Origin: Halomonas sp. BDJS001
GTDB taxonomy: Bacteria > Pseudomonadota > Gammaproteobacteria > Pseudomonadales > Halomonadaceae
DNA: 64,000 bases
NCBI RefSeq assembly: GCF_026104355.1
Contig: NZ_CP110535.1
Coordinates: 744,001 to 808,000, forward strand
Reading direction: 5' to 3'
Shown here one piece after another: positions 42,903 to 52,805 of this stretch (position 1 is the stretch's first letter; every line of letters begins with the position of its first letter). The notes below the pieces were generated by a model. It had not been told where the DNA came from. It did no database searches and saw nothing but the letters and a program-made list of their open reading frames with translations. A program made the position numbers and the translations under genes.

Positions 42903-43061
42903 GACTTCCACTATCGCGCCATTGCATTTTATGCTGGGTGTGGCAGGTTAGTGCATTCCTCTTACTGCGCCAAGCGCCTTTCACCGTATTGGCGTAATGA
43001 TGTGCGTAACAATGGTGCTTGAACTGTGCTTCAAGACACCTCGCTTCAAGGAGAGCGCCTT

Positions 43062-43319
43062 ATGCAGGATCTGGAACTGTTGCAGGATGGATTGGCGTTA
43101 ATGGCGCTCGGAATGGGCGTAGTGTTTGTTTTTCTTACGATTTTAGTCATTAGCGTTACGCTGATGTCGAAACTTATTGGGCGTTTTCAACCCGTTCCCG
43201 CTGCGGTTGATACGGGTAAGAAAGCATCGCCCTCATCGCCCCCCGCAGCGCAAAGTGACGAGGTTATGGCTGTGATCAGTGCTGCAGTGCACCGTTACCG
43301 TTCAACCCGGCGTCGCTAA
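43062..43319 (+). CDS. oadG: Oxaloacetate decarboxylase gamma chain
   Basis: The 85-residue subunit has one transmembrane helix (about residues 12-34, LALMALGMGVVFVFLTILVISVTL) and a polar C-terminal tail that holds OadA to OadB. The ATG at 43062 follows AAGGAGAG. The T-rich 92-bp gap before oadA shows no terminator, so oadGAB is probably one operon. Confidence 0.9.
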   Translation: MQDLELLQDGLALMALGMGVVFVFLTILVISVTLMSKLIGRFQPVPAAVDTGKKASPSSPPAAQSDEVMAVISAAVHRYRSTRRR

Positions 43320-43411
43320 CTTTCTCAATTTTTTTCATTTCAGCCCTCTTTTGGCTATTTTTTTGTTATTTTTACTACAAACTTACAACTCTACTACTGT
43401 GAGCCAAGACC

Positions 43412-45226
43412 ATGAACGAAATAAAACGCCCTCTAGGCATTACCGATGTCGTGCTGCGCGATGCCCATCAATCGCTGTTTGCCACGCGGATGCGGCTGGA
43501 TGATATGCTGCCGATCGCCGAAAAGCTGGATCGCGTTGGCTACTGGTCGCTGGAAACCTGGGGTGGAGCCACCTATGACGCCTGTATTCGCTATTTGGGT
43601 GAAGACCCCTGGGAGCGTATTCGTGCTTTAAAAGAGGCCATGCCTAACACACCTCAGGCTATGCTGTTGCGTGGCCAGAACCTGCTGGGCTATCGCCACT
43701 ACGCGGACGACGTTGTCGATAAGTTTGTCGAGCGGGCCAAAACCAATGGCGTTGACGTCTTCCGCGTTTTCGATGCCATGAACGATCCGCGTAATCTCGA
43801 GCGCGCTATCCAGGCAGTGCGTAACGTGGAAGGCCACGCCCAAGGCACCATCTCTTACACCGTGAGCCCGGTACATACCCTGGATAGCTGGGTCGATCTC
43901 GCTAAAACCATTGCCGGTTTGGGCGCGGATTCATTGGCTATCAAGGATATGGCGGGGCTATTGACGCCCTACACAGCGTTCGACTTGGTCACACGGCTCA
44001 AGAAAGAGCTATCGATTCCGGTGCACCTACACTGTCACGCAACTACCGGTCTCTCAACGTCGACTATTTTGAAGGCGGTAGAAGCGGGCATCGATAACGT
44101 CGATACCTCGATCTCATCCATGTCGATGACCTATGGTCACAGTCCCACCGAATCCGTGGTGGCAATGCTGAAAGACACCGGCCGGGATACCGGTCTGGAT
44201 CTTGAGCTGCTGGAGGATATCGCCGGCTACTTCCGTGAAGTGCGTAAGAAGTACGCTGCCTTTGAAGGTTCGCTGCGCGGTATTGATTCGCGCATCCTGA
44301 TTGCTCAGGTGCCGGGCGGCATGCTGACAAACATGGAAGGCCAGCTCAAAGAGCAGGGCGCGGGCGATAAGCTGGACGACGTGCTCAGCGAGATCCCCCG
44401 CGTACGTGAAGACCTTGGCTTTATTCCGCTGGTCACACCCACCTCGCAAATCGTCGGCACCCAGGCGGTGATGAACGTGATGATGGGCGAGCGCTACAAG
44501 TCGATTTCCAAGGAAGTGCAGGCGCTGCTCAAAGGCGAATATGGCGCTGCCCCGGCGCCCTTTAACGCCGAGCTGCAAAAGCGCGTGTTGGAAGGCGGGG
44601 AGCCGATTACCTGTCGCCCGGCGGATAACCTGTCGCCGGAAATGGATAGATTGGCCGCCGAGCTCAAAGAGAAGGCCAGCGCTGAGGGTATCCGCTTGGC
44701 GGAAGGTAAGCGCGAAGTGGATGACGTGCTGACATACGCGCTATTTCCGCAGATCGGCTTGAAATTCCTTAAAAACCGCGACAATCCAGACGCTTTTGAG
44801 CCTGTTCCCCAAGCAGCTGAAGCTAGCGCAGAGAAGGTGCCCGTCAAGGCGGAAAGCAAAACGCCGGTCGCAAGCCAAGGCCCGGAAACCTACACCGTCA
44901 AGCTCAATGGCAAAGCCTTCGTAGTGGAGGTTTCTGAAGGTGGTGAGCTGGGCGAAGTGCAGGAGCAAACGGTCGCCAGCACTGGCGCCCCCAAAGAGGA
45001 AGTGTCTGCTCCTACAGGTGAGAGCATTGATGCGCCGCTGGCAGGCAATATCTTCAAGGTGAATGTTCGCCCCGGCGACAGCGTCGCAGAAGGTGATGTG
45101 GTGATCATCCTGGAAGCGATGAAAATGGAAACCGAGGTGCGTGCCAGCAGCGCAGGCACTGTATCTAAGGTTAACGTCAGCGAGGGCGACAGCGTAGCCG
45201 TAGGCGATACGCTGGTCGAGCTCTAA
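43412..45226 (+). CDS. oadA: Oxaloacetate decarboxylase alpha chain (biotin carboxyltransferase)
   Basis: The 604-residue soluble subunit removes CO2 from oxaloacetate to biotin. The TIM-barrel carboxyltransferase begins [20 protein letters not shown], with [23 protein letters not shown] and [12 protein letters not shown] (zinc ligands). After a proline/alanine linker (about 470-530) the biotinyl domain has the EAMKMET motif with the target lysine at about residue 571. It passes the carboxyl group to OadB. Confidence 0.97.
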   Translation: MNEIKRPLGITDVVLRDAHQSLFATRMRLDDMLPIAEKLDRVGYWSLETWGGATYDACIRYLGEDPWERIRALKEAMPNTPQAMLLRGQNLLGYRHYADDVVDKFVERAKTNGVDVFRVFDAMNDPRNLERAIQAVRNVEGHAQGTISYTVSPVHTLDSWVDLAKTIAGLGADSLAIKDMAGLLTPYTAFDLVTRLKKELSIPVHLHCHATTGLSTSTILKAVEAGIDNVDTSISSMSMTYGHSPTESVVAMLKDTGRDTGLDLELLEDIAGYFREVRKKYAAFEGSLRGIDSRILIAQVPGGMLTNMEGQLKEQGAGDKLDDVLSEIPRVREDLGFIPLVTPTSQIVGTQAVMNVMMGERYKSISKEVQALLKGEYGAAPAPFNAELQKRVLEGGEPITCRPADNLSPEMDRLAAELKEKASAEGIRLAEGKREVDDVLTYALFPQIGLKFLKNRDNPDAFEPVPQAAEASAEKVPVKAESKTPVASQGPETYTVKLNGKAFVVEVSEGGELGEVQEQTVASTGAPKEEVSAPTGESIDAPLAGNIFKVNVRPGDSVAEGDVVIILEAMKMETEVRASSAGTVSKVNVSEGDSVAVGDTLVEL

Positions 45227-45236
45227 GGGCCCGGTA

Positions 45237-46559
45237 ATGGATAAATTAGTCACCTTATGGGAAGGCTCTGGGCTATATAACCTTGAGCTTGGCCAAGCGG
45301 TCATGATTATGGTGGGGCTACTGCTGCTCTACCTGGCCATCAATAAAAAGTTTGAGCCACTGCTGCTGGTGCCGATTGGCTTTGGCGGCATCCTGGCCAA
45401 CATCCCCGAAGCGGGGCTGGCGATTTCAGCGCTCGACCAAGCGATTGAGGTGGCGAAACCTGCCGTGCTGCAGCAAATGGCGGCAGCGCTAGGCGCCACG
45501 CTGGATCCACTGGCAAATGCGGAAGCCTGGCGAGAGTCGCTAAAAGCGCTTGCCCACGATAGCGTTGCGCCGGATCAACTGCGTGCCGCGCGTGACATTG
45601 CCGTGGGCTCCGGCTACAGCGATGGCATGCTCTACAGCTTCTATAAAGTCGCGATTGGCTCGGGTATTGCCCCGCTGATTATCTTTATGGGCGTGGGTGC
45701 CATGACTGACTTCGGCCCGCTACTGGCCAACCCGCGCACGCTGTTTTTAGGCGCGGCCGCTCAGTTTGGTATTTTTGCCACCCTGTTTGGCGCTGTAGCG
45801 TTAAGCTCGGTGGGGATCATGGATTTCTCGCTTAACCAGGCCGCCGCCATTGGTATTATTGGCGGCGCTGATGGCCCGACCTCTATCTATGTCTCCAGCG
45901 TGCTGGCACCGGAATTGCTGGGGGCTATCGCCGTGGCCGCCTACGCCTATATGGCGTTGGTGCCGTTGATTCAGCCGCCGATTATGCGCCTTTTGACCAC
46001 CCAGAAAGAGCGTCAAATCAAGATGACGCAGCTGCGACCGGTCTCAAAACTGGAAAAGATTGTCTTTCCATTGGTGCTGCTGATTCTGGTGGCGCTGTTT
46101 CTGCCCGATGCAGCTCCGCTGCTGGGGATGTTCTGCTTCGGTAATTTGATGCGTGAATGTGGCGTGGTCGAACGTTTGTCAGATACCGCGCAAAACGCCC
46201 TGATCAATATCGTTACGATAATCCTCGGCCTGTCGGTGGGCTCCAAGCTGATGGCCGAGAGTTTCCTCTCGTTTGAGACGCTGGGGATATTAGGCCTGGG
46301 CATTGTCGCCTTTGGCATCGGCACGGCTGCCGGGGTGCTGATGGCCAAGCTGATGAACCTGGTGAGCAAAATGCCCATCAACCCCTTGATCGGTGCTGCG
46401 GGCGTTTCCGCCGTACCTATGGCGGCGCGGGTGGCGAACAAGGTGGGGCTGGAGTCCAATCCGCATAACTTCCTGCTGATGCACGCAATGGGCCCCAATG
46501 TGGCGGGGGTCATTGGTTCGGCAGTCGCGGCCGGGGTAATGATTAAATACCTGGGTTAA
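45237..46559 (+). CDS. oadB: Oxaloacetate decarboxylase beta chain, Na+ pump
   Basis: The 440-residue multi-pass membrane subunit decarboxylates carboxybiotin and exports Na+. Family segments are [44 protein letters not shown], the Na+-site [14 protein letters not shown], and [38 protein letters not shown] salt-adapted host would benefit from a pump of this kind. A terminator follows at 46583. Confidence 0.97.
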   Translation: MDKLVTLWEGSGLYNLELGQAVMIMVGLLLLYLAINKKFEPLLLVPIGFGGILANIPEAGLAISALDQAIEVAKPAVLQQMAAALGATLDPLANAEAWRESLKALAHDSVAPDQLRAARDIAVGSGYSDGMLYSFYKVAIGSGIAPLIIFMGVGAMTDFGPLLANPRTLFLGAAAQFGIFATLFGAVALSSVGIMDFSLNQAAAIGIIGGADGPTSIYVSSVLAPELLGAIAVAAYAYMALVPLIQPPIMRLLTTQKERQIKMTQLRPVSKLEKIVFPLVLLILVALFLPDAAPLLGMFCFGNLMRECGVVERLSDTAQNALINIVTIILGLSVGSKLMAESFLSFETLGILGLGIVAFGIGTAAGVLMAKLMNLVSKMPINPLIGAAGVSAVPMAARVANKVGLESNPHNFLLMHAMGPNVAGVIGSAVAAGVMIKYLG

Positions 46560-46582
46560 TGTTGAACGAGTGAATAAAGAAG

Positions 46583-46620
46583 CGCGGCGTACTGACACTT
46601 GCAGTATGTCGCGTTTTTTT
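46583..46620 (+). terminator. Terminator of oadGAB
   Basis: A 12-bp stem (46583-46594 with 46602-46613, two G-U pairs) with a 7-base loop is followed by seven T. Confidence 0.85.
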
Positions 46621-46659
46621 GATGGGCTATTCCGATGGACTATTCCGACGGGCTATCTA
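46621..46659. repeat. Three 13-bp tandem units at the yigZ 3' end
   Basis: The units are GATGGGCTATTCC, GATGGACTATTCC and GACGGGCTATCTA. The last includes the stop codon of yigZ (minus strand). Short slippage-type duplication between two convergent genes. Confidence 0.8.
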
Positions 46660-47274
46660 GTCAGTGAAAATGTCGATAGCGCTCTTCAAGCGGTTTTCTA
46701 ACGGGGCAAGATCAAGCGGGCAGTCCCTTGGCCAGCCAATGGTTAGACGCACGCCATCAGCATCGTAGTCGGCTTGTTCAATAGGGACATCGCGCTCTTC
46801 ACACCAGGTGCGGGCAATCGCCTCATTGGCAAAGGTGAGGCGCAGAGTGTACCTATCGCGCTCAACGACTTCTCGGGTAGGCAGCGTTTCAAGGGCATGG
46901 CTAACCGCCTGAGCGTAAGCGCGGGCTAAACCGCCGGTGCCGAGCTTGGTGCCACCAAAATATCGAATGACCACACAACCAATCTGGCCTAGTTGGCTAC
47001 CCTGGAGAACCTGATACATGGGTCGGCCAGCGGTGCCGCCAGGCTCGCCATCATCGGAAAAGCCAATCAGGTTTTGCTCGCCGGGTGGCCCGGCAATGTA
47101 AGCAGTGCAGTGGTGGCTGGCAGTAGGGTGTGCATTTTTCGCCGCAGTCAGCAGGTGGGTGAATGCATCAATATCAGGGGCGTGGCACATCCAGGTGATA
47201 AATTGGCTTTTTTCGACTTCGATGTCGGCCGTATGCCATGACCCAATGGGTAGCTCGGGAACCCGATAGCGCAT
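46657..47274 (-). CDS. yigZ: YigZ/IMPACT family protein
   Basis: The 205-residue protein has the N-terminal UPF0029 domain (KSQFITWMCHAPDIDAF, HHCTAYIAGPPGEQNLIGFSDDGEPGGTAGRPMYQVLQ, VVIRYFGGTKLGTGGLARAY) and a C-terminal DUF1949 domain. Related proteins bind ribosomes or regulate translation stress signalling (IMPACT in eukaryotes); the bacterial role is not settled. Its ATG overlaps the stop of the upstream LexA-like gene (TAATG), so they are co-translated. Confidence 0.93.
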   Translation of the reverse strand: MRYRVPELPIGSWHTADIEVEKSQFITWMCHAPDIDAFTHLLTAAKNAHPTASHHCTAYIAGPPGEQNLIGFSDDGEPGGTAGRPMYQVLQGSQLGQIGCVVIRYFGGTKLGTGGLARAYAQAVSHALETLPTREVVERDRYTLRLTFANEAIARTWCEERDVPIEQADYDADGVRLTIGWPRDCPLDLAPLENRLKSAIDIFTD

Positions 47275-47678
47275 TAATGCTCCGTGAAGGTAGGCTCACT
47301 TTTCAAATGAACGCTGGGATGTGGTTCGACACCCATCACCATACCGAGTACCTGAATATCCCGGTTATGCAAAAACAGCGCTGGCTGCAACGTATCCTCT
47401 GGCCATAACTCTACGCCAAAGCGGCTGATAGAGAGCTGCCTCAAGGCAATCGTTTGCTGGTTAATTTCGGCAACGGCGGTTTCTGTATGGGTATCGTGTT
47501 GATAGCGACGGATAATAATGACATCGCCATCGAACAAGTTGCAATCGCGCAGTGCATTGCCGCGCACTTTGAGTGCATAGGTGTTGCGTCGGGTAACGCT
47601 AGAGGTCATGGCGTAAGGGCGCGGAGCGGGTTGTCTGCGGGCGAACGTAGTCGTAGGTGTTGCCATCGATAGTGCCAT
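47274..47678 (-). CDS. Stand-alone LexA/UmuD-like domain protein without catalytic residues
   Basis: The 134-residue protein aligns by eye with the C-terminal S24 domain of LexA and UmuD (NTYALKVRGNALRDCNLFDGDVIIIRRY ... TETAVAEINQQTIALRQL ... VELWPED ... IQVLGMVMGV). No DNA-binding domain precedes it. The catalytic serine, in the position of G-[D/N]-S-M, reads G-N-A-L (alanine), and the lysine of the T-V-K-R-L strand reads A-L-R-Q-L. It should therefore not cleave itself. There is also no Ala-Gly or Cys-Gly cleavage site in the short N-terminus. A SOS box lies upstream at 47731, and yigZ follows by a TAATG overlap. Function unknown; a UmuD-like binding partner is one possibility. Confidence 0.75.
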   Translation of the reverse strand: MALSMATPTTTFARRQPAPRPYAMTSSVTRRNTYALKVRGNALRDCNLFDGDVIIIRRYQHDTHTETAVAEINQQTIALRQLSISRFGVELWPEDTLQPALFLHNRDIQVLGMVMGVEPHPSVHLKSEPTFTEH

Positions 47679-47730
47679 TGGGAAATCTCCATTGCATGTT
47701 CTTTCATACAGTGGTTTTTATTGTAGACCT

Positions 47731-47746
47731 GTTTTTGCATACAGTG
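47731..47746 (-). promoter_or_regulatory. Candidate LexA (SOS) box before the LexA-like gene
   Basis: The 16-mer CTG-N10-CAG (centre TTTTTGCATA) is 53 bp before the ATG of the LexA-like gene on the minus strand. It keeps both half-sites exactly but the centre is less alternating than consensus. It is also 130 bp before ccmA on the plus strand, so which gene it serves is inference. Confidence 0.6.
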
Positions 47747-47875
47747 CTAGCGATAATTAGTCTAACGACATATTGATTGAGGTCACGCTGCGACCCAGCG
47801 CCGCATTGTGTGAGTGGCGAGAAAGGGCCTTTACGTGTAGAGTTCGACGCGAAATCAATATGCCAGGAGAGACGC

Positions 47876-48496
47876 TTGAGCCTGTGTCTACAAGCCCGAC
47901 AACTTGCCTGTGAGCGCGACGACCGCTGGCTGTTTCAAGGGTTGGATCTGGAGGTTCGCAGCGGTGAGATAGTGCGAATTGAAGGGCCCAATGGCAGTGG
48001 TAAAACCAGCCTTTTGAAAATTCTCTCCGGGCAGCTCAGCGACTACCAGGGCGAACTGTTCTGGAATGGCGCTGCGATGAACGAGGCACGTGAACATTTC
48101 CTGGCGAATTTACTCTATTTAGGGCATGCGCCGGGCATTAAGTCAGGGCTTTCCCCGTTAGAAAATTTAGCCTGGTATCAGGCGTTAAGCGGGGAAGGGG
48201 GGCATGAAGAGCAGCGCTTGGAAGCCCTTGAACGGGTTGGGTTGGCAGGCTTTGAAGACATGCCCGCAGGGCAGCTCTCGGCAGGCCAACAGCGCCGTGT
48301 TGCCCTGGCGCGCTTAACGTTAACGCCGCGCGCCCTATGGGTACTGGATGAACCTTTTACCGCGATTGATCGCCACGGCGTCGCTGATCTGGAGAAACAG
48401 CTGGTTGCCCACGCTCAGGCGGGAGGCTGCGTGCTGGTAACGACACACCACGAGTTAACCGCTTCACCGTTGCTCAGACGGATATCCCTAGGGTAA
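47876..48496 (+). CDS. ccmA: Cytochrome c biogenesis ATP-binding protein CcmA
   Basis: The 206-residue ABC ATPase works with CcmB, CcmC and CcmD to load heme on CcmE. Walker A is GPNGSGKTSLL, the signature is LSAGQQRRVALARL and Walker B ALWVLDEPFTAID. The TTG at 47876 follows an AGGAGA site and matches family length. A longer reading from 47777 in the same frame adds 33 residues without similarity. Confidence 0.93.
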   Translation: MSLCLQARQLACERDDRWLFQGLDLEVRSGEIVRIEGPNGSGKTSLLKILSGQLSDYQGELFWNGAAMNEAREHFLANLLYLGHAPGIKSGLSPLENLAWYQALSGEGGHEEQRLEALERVGLAGFEDMPAGQLSAGQQRRVALARLTLTPRALWVLDEPFTAIDRHGVADLEKQLVAHAQAGGCVLVTTHHELTASPLLRRISLG

Positions 48497-48585
48497 AGGA
48501 GAAAGGGTTGCACAGCTCTTCACAAAGCTCGGAGACCAATCAACAGGTTTTAGCAGTGCCACTGCGTGAGCATAATGGTGGGTTA

Positions 48586-49253
48586 ATGACCGCAGTGAAG
48601 GCCACGCTCATGCGTGACTTAACGCTGATGCTGAGACGCCGTGGCGAGGTGCTCAACCCGCTGGTGTTTTTGCCCTGGTGATCACGCTGTTCCCGATCGC
48701 TATTTCACCCGATCCTGAGTTGTTAGCGGTGATCGCACCGGGTTTGCTGTGGGTCGCAGCGCTGTTAGCCGCGCTGCTTTCATTAGATAGCCTGTTTCGT
48801 AGCGATTATGACGATGGCAGTCTGGAGCAACTGCTACTGGCGCCGCAGCCGTTAGTCGCGCTGAGTTTGGCCAAAGTGGCCGTGCACTGGCTGCTGACCG
48901 GACTACCGTTGGCACTGATGGCGCCAATATTGGGTATCATGCTGGCGCTGCCAGCGGGTAGTTACGCCGTGCTGGCCCTGTCGCTGGCGCTGGGTACGGC
49001 AAGCTTGAGCTTGATTGGCGCCATCGGTGCGGCGTTAACCGTCGGCCTGGCGCGGGGCGGAGTGCTGCTATCGCTGCTGGTGCTACCGCTGTACATTCCG
49101 GTGCTCATTTTTGGCGCTGGCGCGGTGCAAGCGGCCATTTTAGGTGACGGTGTCTCTGCGCATCTGGCGATTCTGGGCGCGCTGCTCGCCGCCTCACTCA
49201 TGTTGGCGCCGTGGGCGATTGCCGCATCGCTGCGCATCAGTATCAACGGTTAA
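48586..49253 (+). CDS. ccmB: Heme exporter protein CcmB, interrupted by a one-base frameshift
   Basis: The first part ([28 protein letters not shown], 48586 onward) is in one frame and runs into TGA at 48679. The rest, from [31 protein letters not shown] to 49253, is in the next frame. One more T in the run at 48667-48671 joins them as [14 protein letters not shown], the normal CcmB sequence, about 222 residues with six membrane helices. A TTG at 48508 with AGGAGA upstream is an alternative longer start. A sequencing error is more likely than a real knockout, since the other ccm genes are intact. Confidence 0.88.
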
Positions 49254-49267
49254 GGACAGGACACGCT

Positions 49268-50020
49268 ATGTGGGCCTTTATACATAAGCTGGGATCACCC
49301 AAGTGGTTCTACGGCATTAGTGCCAAATTGCAGCCCTGGTTCTGGGCTGCGGCGGCGCTGTTGATCGTCACTGGCTCCCTGTGGGGGCTCGCGTTTGCTC
49401 CGGCGGATTATCAGCAGGGTAATAGCTTCCGGATTATTTACGTTCATGTGCCGGCGGCCTTTTTAGCCCAATCCATTTTTATCGCCATGGCGGTTTCCGG
49501 CTTGGTGTTTATGGTCTGGAAAATTAAAGTCGCCGATATGGCGGCAGCAGTGATGGCGCCTCTTGGCGCGGCCATGACCTTTGTGGCGCTGTTCTCCGGC
49601 GCCGTGTGGGGCGTGCCCACCTGGGGGACTTGGTGGATGTGGGATGCACGGCTAACCTCCATGCTGATTCTACTGTTTTTGTACTTGGGCGTGATTGCCC
49701 TGCGTGGGGCGTTTACCAGCCGCGATAGCGCCTCACGGGCAGCTTCGGTGCTGGCCATGGTGGGGGTGATCAATATCCCGATCATTAAGTACTCAGTGGA
49801 CTGGTGGTACACCCTGCACCAACCTGCCTCCTTTACTCTGACCTCGCGCCCGGCAATGCCCACCGAAATGTGGCTGCCGTTAGTCATTATGGTGCTGGGT
49901 TTTTACAGTTTTTTTATTGCCTTAACGCTGATGCGTACGCGCAGCGAAATTCTTCGCCGCGAAGCTAACAAGCGCTGGGTACAGGATCTGGTCAAAGGCC
50001 AGGTCGAGGAGGCTCGCTAA
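49268..50020 (+). CDS. ccmC: Heme export/attachment protein CcmC
   Basis: The 250-residue membrane protein has six helices and the tryptophan-rich [21 protein letters not shown] heme-handling loop, with flanking histidines (YVHVPAAF and TLHQPAS). It places heme on His124 of CcmE. I start it at the ATG 49268 ([18 protein letters not shown]). It overlaps ccmD by 1 bp. Confidence 0.95.
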   Translation: MWAFIHKLGSPKWFYGISAKLQPWFWAAAALLIVTGSLWGLAFAPADYQQGNSFRIIYVHVPAAFLAQSIFIAMAVSGLVFMVWKIKVADMAAAVMAPLGAAMTFVALFSGAVWGVPTWGTWWMWDARLTSMLILLFLYLGVIALRGAFTSRDSASRAASVLAMVGVINIPIIKYSVDWWYTLHQPASFTLTSRPAMPTEMWLPLVIMVLGFYSFFIALTLMRTRSEILRREANKRWVQDLVKGQVEEAR

Positions 50021-50211
50021 TGGCATTTGATTCATTTGCCGAATTTCTCGCCATGGGTGGCCACGCGCCTTATGTATGGTCTGCCTGGGGGGTAACTGCG
50101 CTGCTGCTGCTCGCCACCGTATGGCATGCGCGTGCTGAACAGCGTCAACTGCTCAAAGGCTTGAAACGCCGCGCAAGACGCGCCAACAGCGCCAGGGGGA
50201 ACGCCCAATGA
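50020..50211 (+). CDS. ccmD: Heme exporter protein CcmD
   Basis: The 63-residue protein has one transmembrane helix preceded by the conserved FLAMGGHAPYVWSAW and ends in a basic tail (KGLKRRARRANSARGNAQ). It helps release holo-CcmE. It overlaps ccmC (1 bp) and ccmE (4 bp). Confidence 0.92.
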   Translation: MAFDSFAEFLAMGGHAPYVWSAWGVTALLLLATVWHARAEQRQLLKGLKRRARRANSARGNAQ

Positions 50212-50717
50212 CACCGAAACGTAAGCAGAAACTCTTTGTTATTCTTGGCTTGGTCTCGCTGACCGCGATTGCGGTGGGGCTGACCCTTTACGCGCTGCGC
50301 TCTAACATCAATCTGTTTTTTAGCCCGGTGCAGATCGCCCAGGGCGATGCGCCCATGGAGCGGCAGATTCGCGCTGGCGGCATGGTAAAGGAGGGCTCGG
50401 TATCCCGGGATCACGAGAGCCTGGACGTCGAGTTTACCGTGACCGATTACGTCGATGACCTGCAGGTCTACTACAGCGGCATCCTGCCCGACCTGTTCCG
50501 TGAAGGCCAAGGCGTGGTGGTGGTCGGTGAGCTTCAGGGCGACGGGCGTTTGTACGCCGATAAGGTGCTTGCCCGCCACGACGAAAACTATATGCCCCCC
50601 GAAGTGGCCCAGGCGCTTGAAGAGGCGGGCTATTCGCCTGCCGATTATCAGGCCAAAGCTGCCGAGGTAGGTAAGCGGCTGGATGAAGAGGGCGTTCCCC
50701 AGGCAAGCGAATACTAG
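50208..50717 (+). CDS. ccmE: Cytochrome c-type biogenesis heme chaperone CcmE
   Basis: The 169-residue protein has an N-terminal membrane anchor (about 8-30) and a periplasmic OB-fold. The covalent heme-binding histidine is His124 in VLARHDENYMPPE, with the tyrosine four residues later. It passes heme to the CcmF/CcmH ligase. Confidence 0.96.
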   Translation: MTPKRKQKLFVILGLVSLTAIAVGLTLYALRSNINLFFSPVQIAQGDAPMERQIRAGGMVKEGSVSRDHESLDVEFTVTDYVDDLQVYYSGILPDLFREGQGVVVVGELQGDGRLYADKVLARHDENYMPPEVAQALEEAGYSPADYQAKAAEVGKRLDEEGVPQASEY

Positions 50718-50795
50718 TACCAGCAGAATTTAGTACACCAAAACAGTAAAACCAGGGTTAGGCTTTTTACCAAATAAGCCCCAAGCGGAGCACAC

Positions 50796-52805
50796 ATGCT
50801 TATCAAACTGATCCCTGAAATTGGCCACTTTGCCCTCATCATCGCACTGCTAATGGCGGCGGTGCAGGCGGTGATGCCGCTGGCCGGTGCGGCGACTAGG
50901 CGCCCACTATGGATGGCCTACGGCCAGCCCATGGCCGTGGGGCAGTTTGTGTTTATTGCCATTGCCTACGCCTGTTTGACCGCCAGCTATATGCTCGATG
51001 ACTTTAGCGTGGCGAACGTGGCCAATAACTCCAACTCGCTGCTGCCCTGGTACTACAAGTTCAGTGCCGTGTGGGGCAACCACGAAGGCTCAGTGCTGCT
51101 GTGGAGCTTTATGCTTGCGGGCTGGGGCTTTGCGGCCAGCCTGTTCACCGGCAATCTGCCGCGGGATATGGTCGCGCGGGTAATGGGCGTGATGGGCATG
51201 GTCTGCGTCGGCTTCTTGCTGTTTATTCTGATCACCTCGAACCCATTCGAGCGGCTGCTACCCGATATGCCCCAGGATGGCGCGGATCTTAATCCGCTGT
51301 TGCAAGACTTCGGGCTGGTGGTGCATCCGCCAATGCTCTACATGGGCTACGTAGGTTTTTCCGTGGTGTTTGCATTTGCCATTGCGGCGCTGATGGGGGG
51401 GCGTTTGGACGCCGCCTGGACGCGCTGGGCACGGCCGTGGACGAATATCGCCTGGGCGTTTCTGACCGTAGGTATCGCGCTGGGAAGCTGGTGGGCCTAT
51501 TACGAGCTTGGCTGGGGTGGCTGGTGGTTCTGGGATCCGGTCGAAAATGCGTCGCTACTGCCCTGGCTGACGGGCACCGCGCTGGTTCACTCGCTGGCGG
51601 TCACCGAGAAGCGCGGCTCGTTTAAAAGCTGGACTGTGCTGCTGGCGATCTCGACCTTCTCGCTCTCACTGATGGGCACCTTCCTGGTGCGCTCCGGGGT
51701 ACTGACCTCGGTACATGCGTTTGCCAACGACCCGGCCCGTGGTTTCTTTATCCTGATGCTGCTGGCGATTACGGTAACGCTGTCGCTACTTGTGTTTGCC
51801 CTACGCGCGCCGCGCGTGAGTCATAAAGTCGGTTTTAACTGGCTCTCCCGGGATGCGTTGCTGCTGGTCAATAATATCTTCCTGGTGATTATGACCGTCA
51901 CCGTGCTGCTGGGAACGGTCTATCCGCTCATCCTGGACTCTTTGGGGCTGGGCAAAATCAGCGTGGGCCCGCCTTACTTTAATGCCCTGTTTGTGCCGCT
52001 TACCGTGGTGATGTGTATCTTTATGGGGCTCGGCTCGGTAACGCGTTGGAAGAGCATGGCGGCCGGGGAACTGACCCGTAAATTGTGGTTAGCAGGCGTT
52101 GCCGCGCTGCTGATAGGCCTATTGATGCCGCTGTTGTACCGCGGTGAATGGAACCTGTTTGTCTCCTTGGGCATTATCTCCGCGCTCTGGATTGTGCTGC
52201 CGATGGTGCGCGATGTATTTGATAAAACCCGCCACGCCAGCTCATTTATCGCCGGTATTCGTAAACTCTCCCTGGCTTACTGGGGCATGGTGTTGGGGCA
52301 TATCGGCGTTGCCGTGACTATCGTAGGCGTGACGGTTGTCTCCAACTATAACATCGAGCGCAACGTACGCATGTCGCCGGGCACCACGGTGGAAGTCGCC
52401 GGCTATCAGTTCACCATGACCGAGCTAACCGAACGGCGCGGGGCCAACTTCCTGGCGGATACCGCCATGCTTCAGGTTCAGCGAGGCGACTCAGGCCGCA
52501 GCTTTACCATGCGACCTGAAAAGCGTCTTTACCTGGCCACCGGTATGCCGATGACTCAAGTGGCCCTGCGCCCAGGGCTGTTCCGTGACCTCTATGTGGC
52601 CATGGGCGAAGACCTTGGCGATGGCAGTTGGGCGATGCGGGTACAGTACAAACCGTTCGTCCGCTGGCTCTGGCTGGGTGGCCTGCTGATGGCGTTCGGC
52701 GGCGTGCTGGCAGTGCTCGACAAACGCTATCGTCGCAACGTGGTCACCCGTGAAGCGCCGAAAGTGGTCAGTGAAGGCAGTCGCGCGCGGGAGGCCACGG
52801 TATGA
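50796..52805 (+). CDS. ccmF: Cytochrome c heme lyase subunit CcmF
   Basis: The 669-residue polytopic protein joins heme from CcmE to apocytochromes. It has WGNHEGSVLLW, VVHPPMLYMGYVGFSV, and the WWD-type segment WAYYELGWGGWWFWDPVENASLLPWLTGTALVHS. It ends 4 bp into ccmG. Confidence 0.97.
   Translation: MLIKLIPEIGHFALIIALLMAAVQAVMPLAGAATRRPLWMAYGQPMAVGQFVFIAIAYACLTASYMLDDFSVANVANNSNSLLPWYYKFSAVWGNHEGSVLLWSFMLAGWGFAASLFTGNLPRDMVARVMGVMGMVCVGFLLFILITSNPFERLLPDMPQDGADLNPLLQDFGLVVHPPMLYMGYVGFSVVFAFAIAALMGGRLDAAWTRWARPWTNIAWAFLTVGIALGSWWAYYELGWGGWWFWDPVENASLLPWLTGTALVHSLAVTEKRGSFKSWTVLLAISTFSLSLMGTFLVRSGVLTSVHAFANDPARGFFILMLLAITVTLSLLVFALRAPRVSHKVGFNWLSRDALLLVNNIFLVIMTVTVLLGTVYPLILDSLGLGKISVGPPYFNALFVPLTVVMCIFMGLGSVTRWKSMAAGELTRKLWLAGVAALLIGLLMPLLYRGEWNLFVSLGIISALWIVLPMVRDVFDKTRHASSFIAGIRKLSLAYWGMVLGHIGVAVTIVGVTVVSNYNIERNVRMSPGTTVEVAGYQFTMTELTERRGANFLADTAMLQVQRGDSGRSFTMRPEKRLYLATGMPMTQVALRPGLFRDLYVAMGEDLGDGSWAMRVQYKPFVRWLWLGGLLMAFGGVLAVLDKRYRRNVVTREAPKVVSEGSRAREATV

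Noticed and set aside
47698..47713. Second LexA box before the LexA-like gene
   Set aside because: Only one half-site fits (CTG-N10-AAC on the minus strand).
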